Positions 32,580 through 43,700 of a stretch of DNA of 64,000 bases are shown piece after piece. The notes below the pieces were generated by a model that saw only the letters and a list, made by a program, of their open reading frames with translations, did no database searches and was not told where the DNA came from. This DNA comes from Tiliqua scincoides (lineage: Eukaryota > Chordata > Lepidosauria > Squamata > Scincidae): the NCBI RefSeq assembly GCF_035046505.1, contig NC_089822.1:270835054-270899053 (forward strand). Reading direction: 5' to 3'. The first letter of the stretch is position 1. Each line of letters opens with the position of its first letter. The translations under genes and the position numbers were made by a program.

Positions 32580-35500
32580 TATCCCTCTCCTTTTGTATGC
32601 TGATGGCCCTGATATCTCGAACTAAAATAGGATTAAGGAGACTGGTTAATGCCTGCATAGAATATTTTACCAACAATGCCCTTCAGCTAAACTATGAAAA
32701 GTCCAAGATTGTGGTGTTTGGGCACTCTTGGAAATCACAGTCTTGGCTTTTCAATAGTAAAACAATACAACAAGTAAAGGAATTTCAGTATCTTGGTCTC
32801 CGTTTTCACTACCGGCATTTCTGGTCTTCCCGTCGTCTTACAGTAATTAATTCATCCAAACTAGCTGTTCAGGCTATTACTCGCTTTTTCTTCTCTTGGG
32901 GTAATTCATTCATTCCAGCTGCTCTCCAGGCTTTTAATGCCAAAGTTACACCTCAAATTTTGTATGGCATTCCTGTTTGGATGCCAGCATTAAATGATTC
33001 AATTGAAAAGATACATTCTAATTTTCTATACAAGATCTTAGGTGTACCGCATTGCGTTCCCTTCGCGGCACTTTGCCTGGAGACAGGCCAATATAGGCTG
33101 GAATTTCTAGCTTGGTCCAGTTTCTTAAAATACTGGGCCAAAGTGTGCTTCAGGGCTGACCAAAATCCATTGTTAAAGTGGTTACTGACTGACTCGCTGT
33201 TGTCTCCTTGCTTAGCTCTATTCAATAAGAAAATTAGACAAATGGGTCTCGAGGAAACAAGCAGCTGCTACACTTGAGACTTCTATCAGGCTCTTGATAA
33301 CAAGACTAATAGAAATAGAAAGGCAAGAGATTTTGGCTGCAGCACAAAAAAAATGTTCACCCCTAAATTTCCATCTTAACATTACCTTTGGTCTACAACC
33401 AAAATACCTGTCCTTCTTAGAGTGCCCCTTTGAAAGAAGGGCTTTTACATTAGCCTGATGCAACGCATTGCCTTCAAATGACCTACCTGGTAGGTTTAGA
33501 AATGCCCCGAAGGAAGATCAATTTTGCAATTGTGGCCTCTTACACACATTGTTCTGCATTGTGCTTTTAATCAGGTGCTCAGAGACCAGTATCTCCCCTC
33601 ATTATCTGGAAACAAAAAAGGTCTCTCTGAGATCACCTCTTTACAACGTTTGCTGACAGGTGAATTTGAATCTGTGACCCTTCCAGTTGCTAAAATTCTA
33701 CATGTGAGCAACTTGAAGCGGGCTAAGTTGCTGGTTCTAAGCAACTTGGAGTAACTGTGTAAGCAAACTGGTGTGTTTTAATTCTTATTTCCTATCTCTC
33801 TTTTAATATATACCTTCATACATGACTGTTTGGAGATATTAGTTGTAAAATTATATGCCTAATAAAGGTTTGTTGTATGTAACAAAGGCGACAGGGGTGA
33901 CTGCAACAACTACCGCAGCACCTCTCTCCTTAGCGTTGTCGGAAAGCTGTTTGCCCGAGTTGCACTGAAGAGGCTCCAGGTACTTGCAGAGAGCATCTAT
34001 CCAGAATCTATCTATCTATCCATCTATCCAGAATCGCAGTGCGGATTCCAAGCCAACAGGTCCACCACCGGTATGGTGTTCTCCCATAGTCAGCTGCAGG
34101 ACAAATGCAAGGAACAACGACAGCCACTCTTTATAACCTTCACAGATCTCACAAAGGCTTTCGACCTGGGCAGCAGGAATGGCCTCTTCGAGATTCGCCC
34201 CAAGGTCGGATGTCCACCCAGGCTCCTTGGCATCATCAGTTCTTTCCACAAGGACATGAAGGGCTCTGAAGGCTTTGATGGCTCCACATCAGAACCCTTT
34301 GAAATCCGAAGTGGCGTGAAGCAGGGTTGTGTTCTTGCGCCGACCCTGTTTGGGATTTTCTTCGCTGTCCTGCTGAAGGAGGCCTTTGGAACTGCAAGAG
34401 AAGGCATCTATCTCCAGACCAGATCAGACAGAAAGCACTTCAACCTCTCCAGACTGAGTGCAAAGTCCAACTGAAATGTCTGTGTGACTTCCTCTTTGCC
34501 CACGATGCAGCTGTCACTACCCACTCTGCCAAAGATCTCCAGCAGCCCATGAACTGTTTTAGCAAGGCCTGCCAAGACTTTGGACTGACAATCAGCCTGA
34601 AGAAAACACAGGTCATGGTTCAGGATGTGGACTCACCTCCCTGCATTGCAATCTCTGCGCATGAGCTGGAGGTTGTCCATGACTTTGAGTACCTTGGCTC
34701 AATGATCTCCGACACTCTTTCTCTGGATACCAAGCTAAACAAACACATTGGTAAAGCAGTTACTACGTTTTCCAGACTCACAAAGAGAGTCTGGTCCAAC
34801 AAGAAGCTGACGGAACATACCAAGATCCAGGTCTACAGAGCTTGTGTCTTGCGTACACTTCTGTACAGCAGCGAGTCATGGACTCTTCGCTCACAACAGG
34901 AGAGGAAACTGAACGCTTCCCACATGCGCTGCCTCGGACGCATCCTCAGCATCATCTGGCAGGACAAAGTTCCAAACAACACAGTCCTGGAACGAGCTGG
35001 AATCCCTAGCATGTATGCACTGCTGAAACAGAGACGCCTGCATTGGCTCAGTCATGTTGTGAGAATGAGCGATGGTCGGATCCCAAAGGACCTCCTCTAT
35101 GGAGAACTTGTGCAGGGAAAGCGCCCTACGGGTAGACCACAGCTGCGATACAAGGACATCTGCAAGAGGGATCTGACGGCCTTAGGAATGGACTTCAACA
35201 GGTTGGAAACCCTGGCCTCTGAGTGGCCCGCTTGGAGGCAGGCTGTACAGCATGGCGTTTCCCAGCTTGAAGAGACACTTTGCCAACAGACTGGGGCAAA
35301 GAGGCAAAGAAGGAAGGCCCACAACCAGGGAGACAGACCAGGGACAGACTGCACTTGCTCCCTGTGTGGAAGGGATTGTCACTCCTGAATCAGCCTTTTC
35401 AGCCACACTAGGCCCTGTGCCAGAACCACCATTCAGAGCGCGATACAAGAGTCTTTCAAGGCTGAAGTTTGCCAACAAACAACATAAAGAATACATGGTA

Positions 35501-35639
35501 TTCTTTACCATTCAATGCACAATTCCATGCAGAATGCAATGAAACAAACTGCATTGAAATGTCTCTATTCTATCAAAAGTTATAGCCAAAAAGCCAGTGG
35601 GGGCAGGATGATGGGAGATCACCATGCCCACTGCCAAGG

Positions 35640-35840
35640 GTTACAATTCATAGTAGGTATGTGGAAGCTCTTGGTTTTAGAGGCTGTCTCCGATTGCCAG
35701 ATGCAGGGGAGGGCACCATGATGCAGGTTGTGTCTGTTGTCTAGTGTGCTCCCTGGGGCATTTGGTGGGCCACTGTGAGGTACAGGAAGCAGGACTAGAT
35801 GGGCCTTTGGCCTGATCCAGCACATCTCTTAAGTTCTTAG
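35640..35840 (+). mobile_element. CR1 LINE 3' tail fragment
   Basis: Matches the CR1 3' UTR (TAGTAGGTATGTGGAAGCTC, GGGCATTTGGTGGGCCACTG), with a decayed end CTCTTAAGTTCTTAG. It is non-coding. Confidence 0.85.
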
Positions 35841-36129
35841 CCACATCACAGGAGCCAGCACTGGGTCCTGGGCACCAGGCTGGTCTTTCTGGGCCAGTCT
35901 GGTCTTCATCCTTTCTCATACCATGACCCCAAAAAATAAAGTATTGGACCCATTGAGTATTAGACCCATTGACAGTCAGTAGTTGTGTACAGTAGACCAC
36001 TGGGAGGTGACTAAGAGACCAGTCCTATCCAATATTCTGGTTCTGGTGCATCCATGCCAATGGGGTATGTGTTGCATTCTGTGGTGGGGAGGCAGTCACA
36101 GAGGCCTCCTCAAGATAAGGGAATGTCTG
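35841..36129. other. Unassigned intergenic stretch
   Basis: Nothing recognised. The paralogous V2R block C is not alignable left of 57490. Confidence 0.4.
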
Positions 36130-36817
36130 TTCCCTTCCCTCGGGGCTGCATTGCGACTGCACCAATGCTGGAAAGTTGGACAGGATTGGGCCCTCAAATG
36201 GGAATAACCACAGCTGGAGGTGGGTAAAAAGGCTTGTATGTTTTCACAGATTTTGGTGTTTTACAAAGGCAGAAGTGAAGAAAGCAAAGTTACCTGTTTT
36301 TATTCCAAACTATAAATTGGTATTGGCAACCTTCAGTCTCGAAAGACTATGGTATCGCGCTCTGAACTATAAATTAAAATATAAATTTTTAATATAAAAT
36401 AAATTATAAAATATAAACTATAAATTAGAATCACTTTAAAAGCGTACTAGGTAGCTGATATAGGTAGTATAGTGTCAGCAGATGGAGCCACAGTTTTTAC
36501 CCATCCACCTCCCCCTTAAATAATCAAAACCAAATAAAACTCTTTTTATGGCAGATTATTTGTGGTTAGCTCAGAAATCTCCACAAAAGGCTGAAGCTAA
36601 CAGGTGAGCTAAACTGAGGCTACTGGAGGCCACCATGAGGCCAGCTGGACCTCCAAGAGAAGCTGTGGGTCAAGGTGTATCCTCAACCTGCAAACCGATC
36701 GTGTTGAATTTGACTCTGGTCCCTGTAAAATGCAGAGTCCAGCTCAACACGCACGGCCCCCTCCCTCCCACACGGTCCCCTCCCTCTGCCTGTCCTGGCG
36801 GTTGGCCCAACAGTGAG
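36130..36817 (-). other. V2R copy B 3' flank / probable 3' UTR
   Basis: Aligns with 57494-59086 downstream of V2R copy C apart from insertions. A minus-strand AATAAA at 36298-36303 (TTTATT on plus) is conserved in copy C and could be the poly(A) signal, ~515 bp after the stop. That use is inference. Confidence 0.4.
36319..36364 (-). mobile_element. Minimal LINE-B 3'-end insertion with 11-bp TSD
   Basis: Only the last ~46 bp of LINE-B (CGAGACTGAAGGTTGCC on minus) is present, flanked by a perfect 11-bp duplication AACTATAAATT (36308-36318, 36365-36375). V2R block C has the uninterrupted site (about 57670), so this is a post-duplication insertion. Confidence 0.85.
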
Positions 36818-37728
36818 TCAGACACTATCTTTCCTTTTCATCATCAGCTGTTCCTTTCTATTCAGATCTGGCCTCAGAAAAATAATGTAGCATTTGGGGA
36901 AAAAGAGGCAGCCCAGCAGCCCAGCGCTGGAGGCCAGGATGGAGAAGACCTGCACGGCCACCGTGTGCTTCCCTTTCGTGCTCAGGTAGGCGGGCACAAA
37001 GGCCACCCAGACGCTGCAGAAGACCAGCATGCTGAAGGTGAGCAGCTTGGCCTCGTTGAAGGCCCCGGGCAGCCGCCTGGCCAGGAAGGCCCCTGTGAAG
37101 CAGATGGCAGCCAGGAAGCCCAGGTAGCTGAGGGTGCCGTAGAACAGGGTGACGGACCCCGCGTTGCACTGCAGGACGATTTGGCCGGGCTGGGAGTGCC
37201 TGTCGGAGTCTGGGAAGGGTGGAGATATTCCCAACCAGGCGGTGCAGAGGCCGAGCTGGACAGCGGAGCACGAGAGGATGATGGCGTTGGCCAACCCCTT
37301 CCCCAGCCACCTCCGCATCCTGCTTCCTGGTTTGGTGGCCATGAAGGCCACCACCACGGTGACGGTTTTGGCCAAGACAGAGGAGAGAGCCAGGGAGAAG
37401 ATGATGCTGAAGGCCGTTTGGCGGAGGAGGCAGGTCACCCTCCTTGGCCGGCCGATGAACAGAAAGGAGGACAAAAAGGAGAGCAGGAGGGAGGCAAGAA
37501 GGACGTAGGAGAGGTCCCGGTTGTTGGCCTTGACTACTGGAGTCTCCCGGTGTTTAATGAAAGCTCCTAACACTAAACTCGTGGTTAGAGAGAAGAGCAG
37601 GGCGAAAGACGCCAGAAGGGCCCCCAGATAGTCTTCGTAGGACAGGAAAGTTATGACTTTGGGGACACACTGAGTCTGGGCCTTGTTTGGATGCTGGTCT
37701 TCTGGACACTTGTCGCAATGATCTGCAT
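36818..37728 (-). CDS. V2R copy B exon 6 (seven-helix domain)
   Basis: 911 nt including the stop, acceptor TTTCATTTCAG. It starts (D)[20 protein letters not shown] and carries all seven helices. The terminal tail is [18 protein letters not shown]. Confidence 0.95.
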
Positions 37729-40700
37729 CTGAAATGAAAAAAAAACAAAACAGTGTCTCCAATATCATTTAATCTGCCTTACATCCCATAATAGTCTGTC
37801 AGCCCAATCAACTTCCCCCCCACTGGTCCAGCCATGCCAGAAACACCCACAATGTATCTTGCTTGAGTGGGGGGGGGGTGTCCGATAATTCTGCCCTCTC
37901 TTCGCTCTGTCCTCTGGCCCCATTCCTCCCTGCCCTTACACCCTCCCCCCTCCCACTGGCTGACCTGCTCCAGCAGGTGTCAGCGACACACACAGGAAGG
38001 CTCCAGCCTTCCCACAGGTGCTCTGGCCATGCGCTACTCGGCACACCAGCAGTCACCAGTGGAACACACATTCTGCTGGGCCCAGGACTGAGCCTTGTGT
38101 CTGACTTCATTCCACGAACACTGTTGCAGGTGAGCACTTTTGCAAGAGACCTCAACTGATCCAGGCTGGGGGAGTCCTTGGCTTCCGACAACGTGCAGTG
38201 GAGAGAAGGGAGGGTGACATTCCGTGGAAGGAGACGGGACTGAAGTGCAGACAGGCAGGTTCAATTGTCACAGTGCCTGAAAGCGACCCTCAGGACTGGG
38301 ATCAGGGCTGGTCTGTGCATGTCAACCGAGGCAGTCACTCTAGGCACAGCTGGGCAGGGGTCACCAGCTCTGCCTCCCCCTCCTTCCACTCCCGGGATTG
38401 AGAAGCAGGAAGGAAATGGAAGAGGAATGCGGAGGAGCGAACAACAAGGAAGACACTGAAGCTCCCCACTCTCCTGTCCTCCTGCTGCAGGGCCTGGAAA
38501 AGGCAGGGGCAAGTGGGGCTGCAGAGGACCACACAGAGGGTGGGGCATCAGGTGGGAGGGCAGCACTCGGCAGGCTGCCTCAGAGGCTGGGGGCCCGGGC
38601 TGGCCCTGGTCTGGAGCACAAAGCACTGGGGATGGACGGACAGGCCGAGGCAGGTTGACCTACTGGCCAAAGAGAACCCAACCAACCTCCTACTGCCGTC
38701 TCACTTATTTAGGAAGGTTTCGCAAACGGACAGTAATGCAGTTTGAACCACAGGGAGAGCCTGCAGCTGGCTGTGTCCAGTCCTGCCCCCCCTTCCCCCC
38801 ACCTGCAGACACAGTTTACTGTCTGGAGTAATTTCTTGCTAAGCATTTTGTGAGATAAATGATGGCTGTTAAAGCAAGAAAGGCTCTGACTTAAGGAATG
38901 TCTGGACACCTCCACAGAATGGGTCTGAGACAACCTTTGCCCCACTCCCCATGAACAGCCCATCGCTCTGGAGCCCCCCACCTTCATGGGAGGAGACGGT
39001 CCCTTCTGCGCACCGAGCACACGCGTAGCAGCACAGCGGCCTTCCTTCCTGAATCAGCTTGCTGTATCCCGGGTGGCAGCTGGCGGTGCACCTCGACTGA
39101 GGCAGGGTCTAAGCAGGAAGACAAGGCGCATCAAGGAGAATCTGTGTGGTGGGGGAGCAGTTTGTCTGTAGCAGTGAATCACACAGTTGGGAGGACCCAA
39201 CAGGACCTCGAGTCTGAGGTTAGCAGCCACCCCATATGGTTCTTGAGGCCAGAGCTTGGGGGCAGAATTGGGAAGAGACCCCTCACTGATCCTCATGGTG
39301 ATGCTGCACTCCAAATCCCGGCTCTCCCAGAAGTTCCACAAAGACATTCAGCAGCATGGGCTCCTGACAAGGTAGGATCCTGTGGGACTCAGGAGGTCAA
39401 AGGACAGAGCCCCAGTGCTGCCACATGCAGACCACTCTCCAGCAAGTCTGGAACCAGCACCACACACTGCCCCCAACCCAAGAGTGGCCAGGTGGTCCCG
39501 AAAAACCTCATCGCTGATGGTGCCGAATTCCACTGCAGAACACACTTGCCCACCCAGATTCTGCTGTGGTTTGTCCTCCAAGGCCACCCAGGCAGTTCCA
39601 CTCCCCAACCCAAACTGCAGCAGGACTGATATGGGTCTAAGTCTTTCCTAAATACCTTCTGCCTGTCAACTGAGGAGGCTGCAGATCAGCTTCTCCAGTT
39701 GCCAGTTTAAGTCACTGACTGCAAACTCAGGGACCCCCCCCCATGTTTTGCATTGGGGTTTAGCTGTGGCTGCCCCAGCCATGTTTAGCCCTGTTTGGTG
39801 CCACCAGAACCCACATTTGTTGCCTGCCCATCACACACTGCTCCTGCCTTTGCTCTACTCCTGCTGTCAGGAGTTTTGTCTTGCAAAATATGTGGGCAGG
39901 AAAAGGACTCTCAGCTTTTGAATCTTGAGATGAGGCATCTAATATATTATTAGATGTTAGAAATCATGGATTTCCCCACCTGGTTGAACCGTTCAAGCCA
40001 CTCAATGGCACCCTGGTCTATGGTGACGTGGAGGCCTGGTGGGCTGTGTCGTCTTGCCAGACTCCCAATTGTCACTCTGACAACAGACTTGTTGGGAAAA
40101 ACCACCCAGTTCAATATGTCAAAGTCGGCTGCCAGATCCCCGTCCCCATCCAGATACAGGCCGTCCAGGGAAGTGTTGTAGACCCCAAAGTTCCTCAGGA
40201 AAGGATGGAGCTGGCACAAAAGAGAAAAATCAGAGCTCAGGGAACCGTGTTGGGTATTTCACAGAGTTTGAATCTCCTATGAGTCAGGGACGATGCCAAT
40301 GAAAATGGCTGATTGATTGGTTTGTCTAAATCCTGTTTTCTATTCTGCTGCCCAGAGGCAGATCTACCCCACTTGCCCCCTCCAGGTACGCCTCTGCCTT
40401 GAATCCTGAGTCCGTCCGTGAAAGACACAGGCAATTTGATCATCGCAACTCCCCATGTGGTAACAGAGCAGCCCCAACGTGGCATTTGCTGAATCCCATG
40501 AGGGGAGGGAGTTTGGGCATGCTGAGGCCTCCTTGGAGGAAAGGAACATTTGTTCCCCTCCTTCAGGGTAAGCCCCCACTGTTGCCATGGGTCAACTCGG
40601 ACCTGTGTAAGCAACATCACTGGTGCATGAATGCCTTGACAGGTGAAGGGAAATTGGGTCTAGAAAGTGCTTCCTGTTCTGCCATCTACTTGTTCCACCC

Positions 40701-43700
40701 TCTTCTCACCTCCCTCCCAACACCTGTGTGGCCTTACCTGCACCAGCAGGCATCCAGGGTTGAGTGTTGGGAGAGTTAGGACAGACAAAGAAAATATTTA
40801 TTTAGCCTGCATGTAATTAGTTTGTGGAACTCTTTGCCACAAGAAGTAGTGATGGCATCTTGTCTGGATGCCTTTAAGAGGGGCCTGGACCAATTTCCGG
40901 AGGAGAAGTTCATTACAGGTTACATGTCATAGTAGGTATTTGCAAGTTCTTGGTTTTAGAGGCAGGCTGCCTGCCAGATGCAGGGGAGGGCAATCGGACG
41001 CAGGTTGTGCCTGTTGTCTTGTGTGCTCCCTGGGGCATTTGGTGGGCCACTGTGAGATACAGGAAGCTGGACTAGGTGGGCCTTCGGCCTGATCCAGCAG
41101 GGCTCTTCTGATGTTCTTATGAAAAAGAAAAAGGTTTTTTCAAGGTCTTCTCTTTCTGTGTGGCTTTGATCATGGCTTGGACTCAACCACCAGTTTCCCT
41201 AGTAAACAGAGGGTAGCGGAAAACAGGGACAGTGAACTGTTAGCTCTCCACAAGGCACAGCTATGCCCTGGACACCCCCCCCCCCCATTTTTCCTTCACA
41301 GAGGCATGTGAATGTTTTGCTTCAGGTGTGAAATCTGCATGAAGCCGGCCTGACCTGTATTGCATCTGAGCTATGCTAAGCTAGATGTGTAGATCTGCAG
41401 CACAGTCTGCCCAGAAAAAGGGAAGGGTTGTGTTGCTATCATTGCAAAGGCATCCTGGAGCAAGTGTGATCTCTAGTCCTCCCCCACAGACACACTCCCA
41501 TGCAGGTACAGGCTTTGACTGAGAGAGAGAGATGCCAGTGGGGCTGATGGTGGCCAGTGTGGCCGTCCAGGCTGGTGGGCGGGGCAGCAGGAAGGGGCAG
41601 GCAGAGCTAGCCAAGGGTCCCCCAAGTGATAGTGGCACCTCGTGGCAGGATCTCTGAAAGGAATCATCTCAAGGGTACAAAATTTCTTTTTTGCCCCTTC
41701 CCAAAGAGAGAGAGAGAGTGAAACTGAGTGGCAGGTGGCAATGGGGGCCAAACAGTCAGGGGGAAAGTGGCAACAGCCAGAACAGTCTTTGGAGCCCAGG
41801 TCTAACTGTCTTCCCAACGCAGAACTCAGGTCTACCTGCCTGCCCGGCTTTGGCCGCTAGATACAGAAAATTATACGGAAAACCAAACCCACTCCTGAGT
41901 CTCTCTCAGATCTTTCCAATACAGAAAACCATTGCAGGAGATGAGTGTTCATTCTCACCCCAGAATGAAAAGCGTCCTGTTTGCACCAGAACAGACTTCT
42001 GCAGGAGCTGCAGCCCCACAGCCATGTCCCTGAGCTCCTCTACACTCCTTCATGATAAGAGGATCCAGTGTAGCAGGCCAGCTTCCTCGCTGATGTGACA
42101 CTGTTCATGAATGTTCCTGGGCCTGGTGTGCATGGCTTGTGGCAACAGTTGCTGCCATGTGCCCACGGTAATGCCCCCAGCATCCTATGTGGGCAGTGAG
42201 TCTGGGTGAGATTGGAGAATGTCAGATCGCAGGAAATTTCTGGGCCCCCTCCTTTGGCTCCCTTTTGACTGTGGGCCTGCGTACAAATTACCCCCTTTAC
42301 CCTACTCTCTTAGGAAGTGCTCGGGGGCTGCTGCTGGATGGTCTGTGTCCCCTGGAGTCACTTTGAGGGCGCAGAGAGAAGGATGTGTGCAGGGAGAGTC
42401 ACTACTGGATTTCCCTGAAAGATACGTGCCATTTCACTTCCTTCTGACCTTGTTCCAAGGCCCATCAGTAGCCCTGACTGTCTGGGTGGGGAGAGGAGTA
42501 CCTGCCATGGCTGCACCCTCAGAACCTCCAGGCTGCCTCCGGCCTCCACCACCCTCCGCCGGAGTCGAGATGAAGATGCGGCGTGTAAGGCTTGCGCTAC
42601 GGCCTGGACAGCGCTGTGGATGGCATAGCTGTCCAGGGCCAGGGTTCTTTCCATCAGGTCCCAAGTCAGGGGCTGCAGTCTTTCTCTGCACCTTGTCCAG
42701 CCTTTCACGGACAGAACAGGCTTCAGAAACGCACAGTGAAATCCTCTCTCCACTAACCACTGCCAGGTGTAGAAAAGCCTTTCGAAATCATTGTAATTTA
42801 TCATTTTCATTGACTGGATGGAGAAGGAAAAAAGACCCCGAATGTGCTGGAAAGACATATGACTGAGCTTCAGGTCCAAGATGATGTCCCAAAAGGCTGT
42901 CGTGATCCAGATTTTCCCCACTATGGGTTTTATTAACATTTCAACTACCTGTTGTATAATTAATATTACATCTAAGAAGGAATCGGTCTCTGCATAGTAA
43001 AGGAACACATTGACTTGTCTCTCCTTGAGGAATGATTCCGTACGGATCACCACATTCGTATTCGTAGTTATCCCCGAAATGCTCTGGGAGTAAGCGACGC
43101 AAATGCCGCTCTGAGTTAACAGGGGCGTCAAGGTCCTGATGAACCGCTCTCCATTGTCAGTGTCTGGAGCAACCAGAGCAACCCAGGACCACTGGAAGTG
43201 CAGGAGCAGCCCGACCACCCCAACAAACTGGGGCTCTTTGGGGACTGTCCGATAGAAAAAGGGGGCCCGAGTTCTGTCATTGAGACCACGAGCTGTGAAA
43301 GCATAACTGACCTGGGAAGGGAAAGGAGAGATGGATGTTTGGATTTCTCTTCAGGTCACATATTTGGTGGCCTGAGCTTGTTAACAGTGAGCAAAACCCT
43401 GTTTCATTTTGATGCAAGGAAGCCCCCACCCACTGCAAGGACACGTCCAAGGAACTAGGCAGTGCTTCTCTGTTCAGCCTACTCACACACTGCATGCCCC
43501 CACCTCATTTTTGGATGGGAGGCAGCCACGTGGGACGAGACGCAGACTGTGCCCTCCACCCACTCTCACCTGGGGAATTTTGTAGGCAGACGACATGGCT
43601 GAAATATGGCTGGAGAGGTCAGCTTCAGCCCCTTCAAGAACTGCCAGCAGCCGTCTCTGCTTTCCACAGCTGTAGTTTGGAACACGTGTCTCTCCAGTGG

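Larger units (their letters stand above)
20788..33880 (+). mobile_element. LINE-C: near-full-length non-LTR retrotransposon, split by nested insertions
   Basis: It is bounded by the 9-bp duplication AACAAAGGC (20779-20787, 33881-33889). Parts are 20788-21116, 22075-24830 and 32580-33880, separated by a solo LTR and by LINE-C2 copies. The first part encodes an ORF1-like low-complexity protein, ending about 22630. ORF2 follows from about 22685: endonuclease motifs ILSWNIAGWS, LLQETW, SADFNARVG and SSDHLPL, then RT motifs SYRPISLLDLAGK, FLDLKSAFDSIDRDRLW and GVKQGCVLAPILFNLFINDL. The YADD box falls right of the nested insertion and reads YADGP, a mutated active site. A stop interrupts the endonuclease near 22951. 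The 3' end is CCTAATAAAGGTTTGTTGTATGT. Confidence 0.8.
19619..35475 (+). mobile_element. LINE-B: APE-type non-LTR retrotransposon, split by a 13-kb insertion
   Basis: Two parts, 19619-20787 and 33881-35475, join across an exact 9-bp duplication AACAAAGGC. The left part starts in the endonuclease (LFILDDFNARVG) and passes SKHWHQLDLILTRRSS into the linker (YYNKKG-like TLYKNKG). The right part has RT motifs LFITFTDLTKAFD and GVKQGCVLAPTLFGIFF, FAHDAA in place of the usual (F/Y)ADD, the conserved YLGSMISDTLSLD, and a C-terminal finger CTCSLCGRDCHS. It is 5'-truncated and its frame is interrupted by frameshifts and an early stop after CGRDCHS, so it is dead. The clade is not resolved by eye; RTE-like, Rex1 and L2-like groups should be compared. 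Confidence 0.8.

Noticed and set aside
36635-37570. 311-codon plus-strand open frame
   Set aside because: It is antisense to V2R exon 6; its Gly/Gln/Glu-rich composition is the shadow of a GC-rich coding exon. The same shadow recurs opposite copy C.
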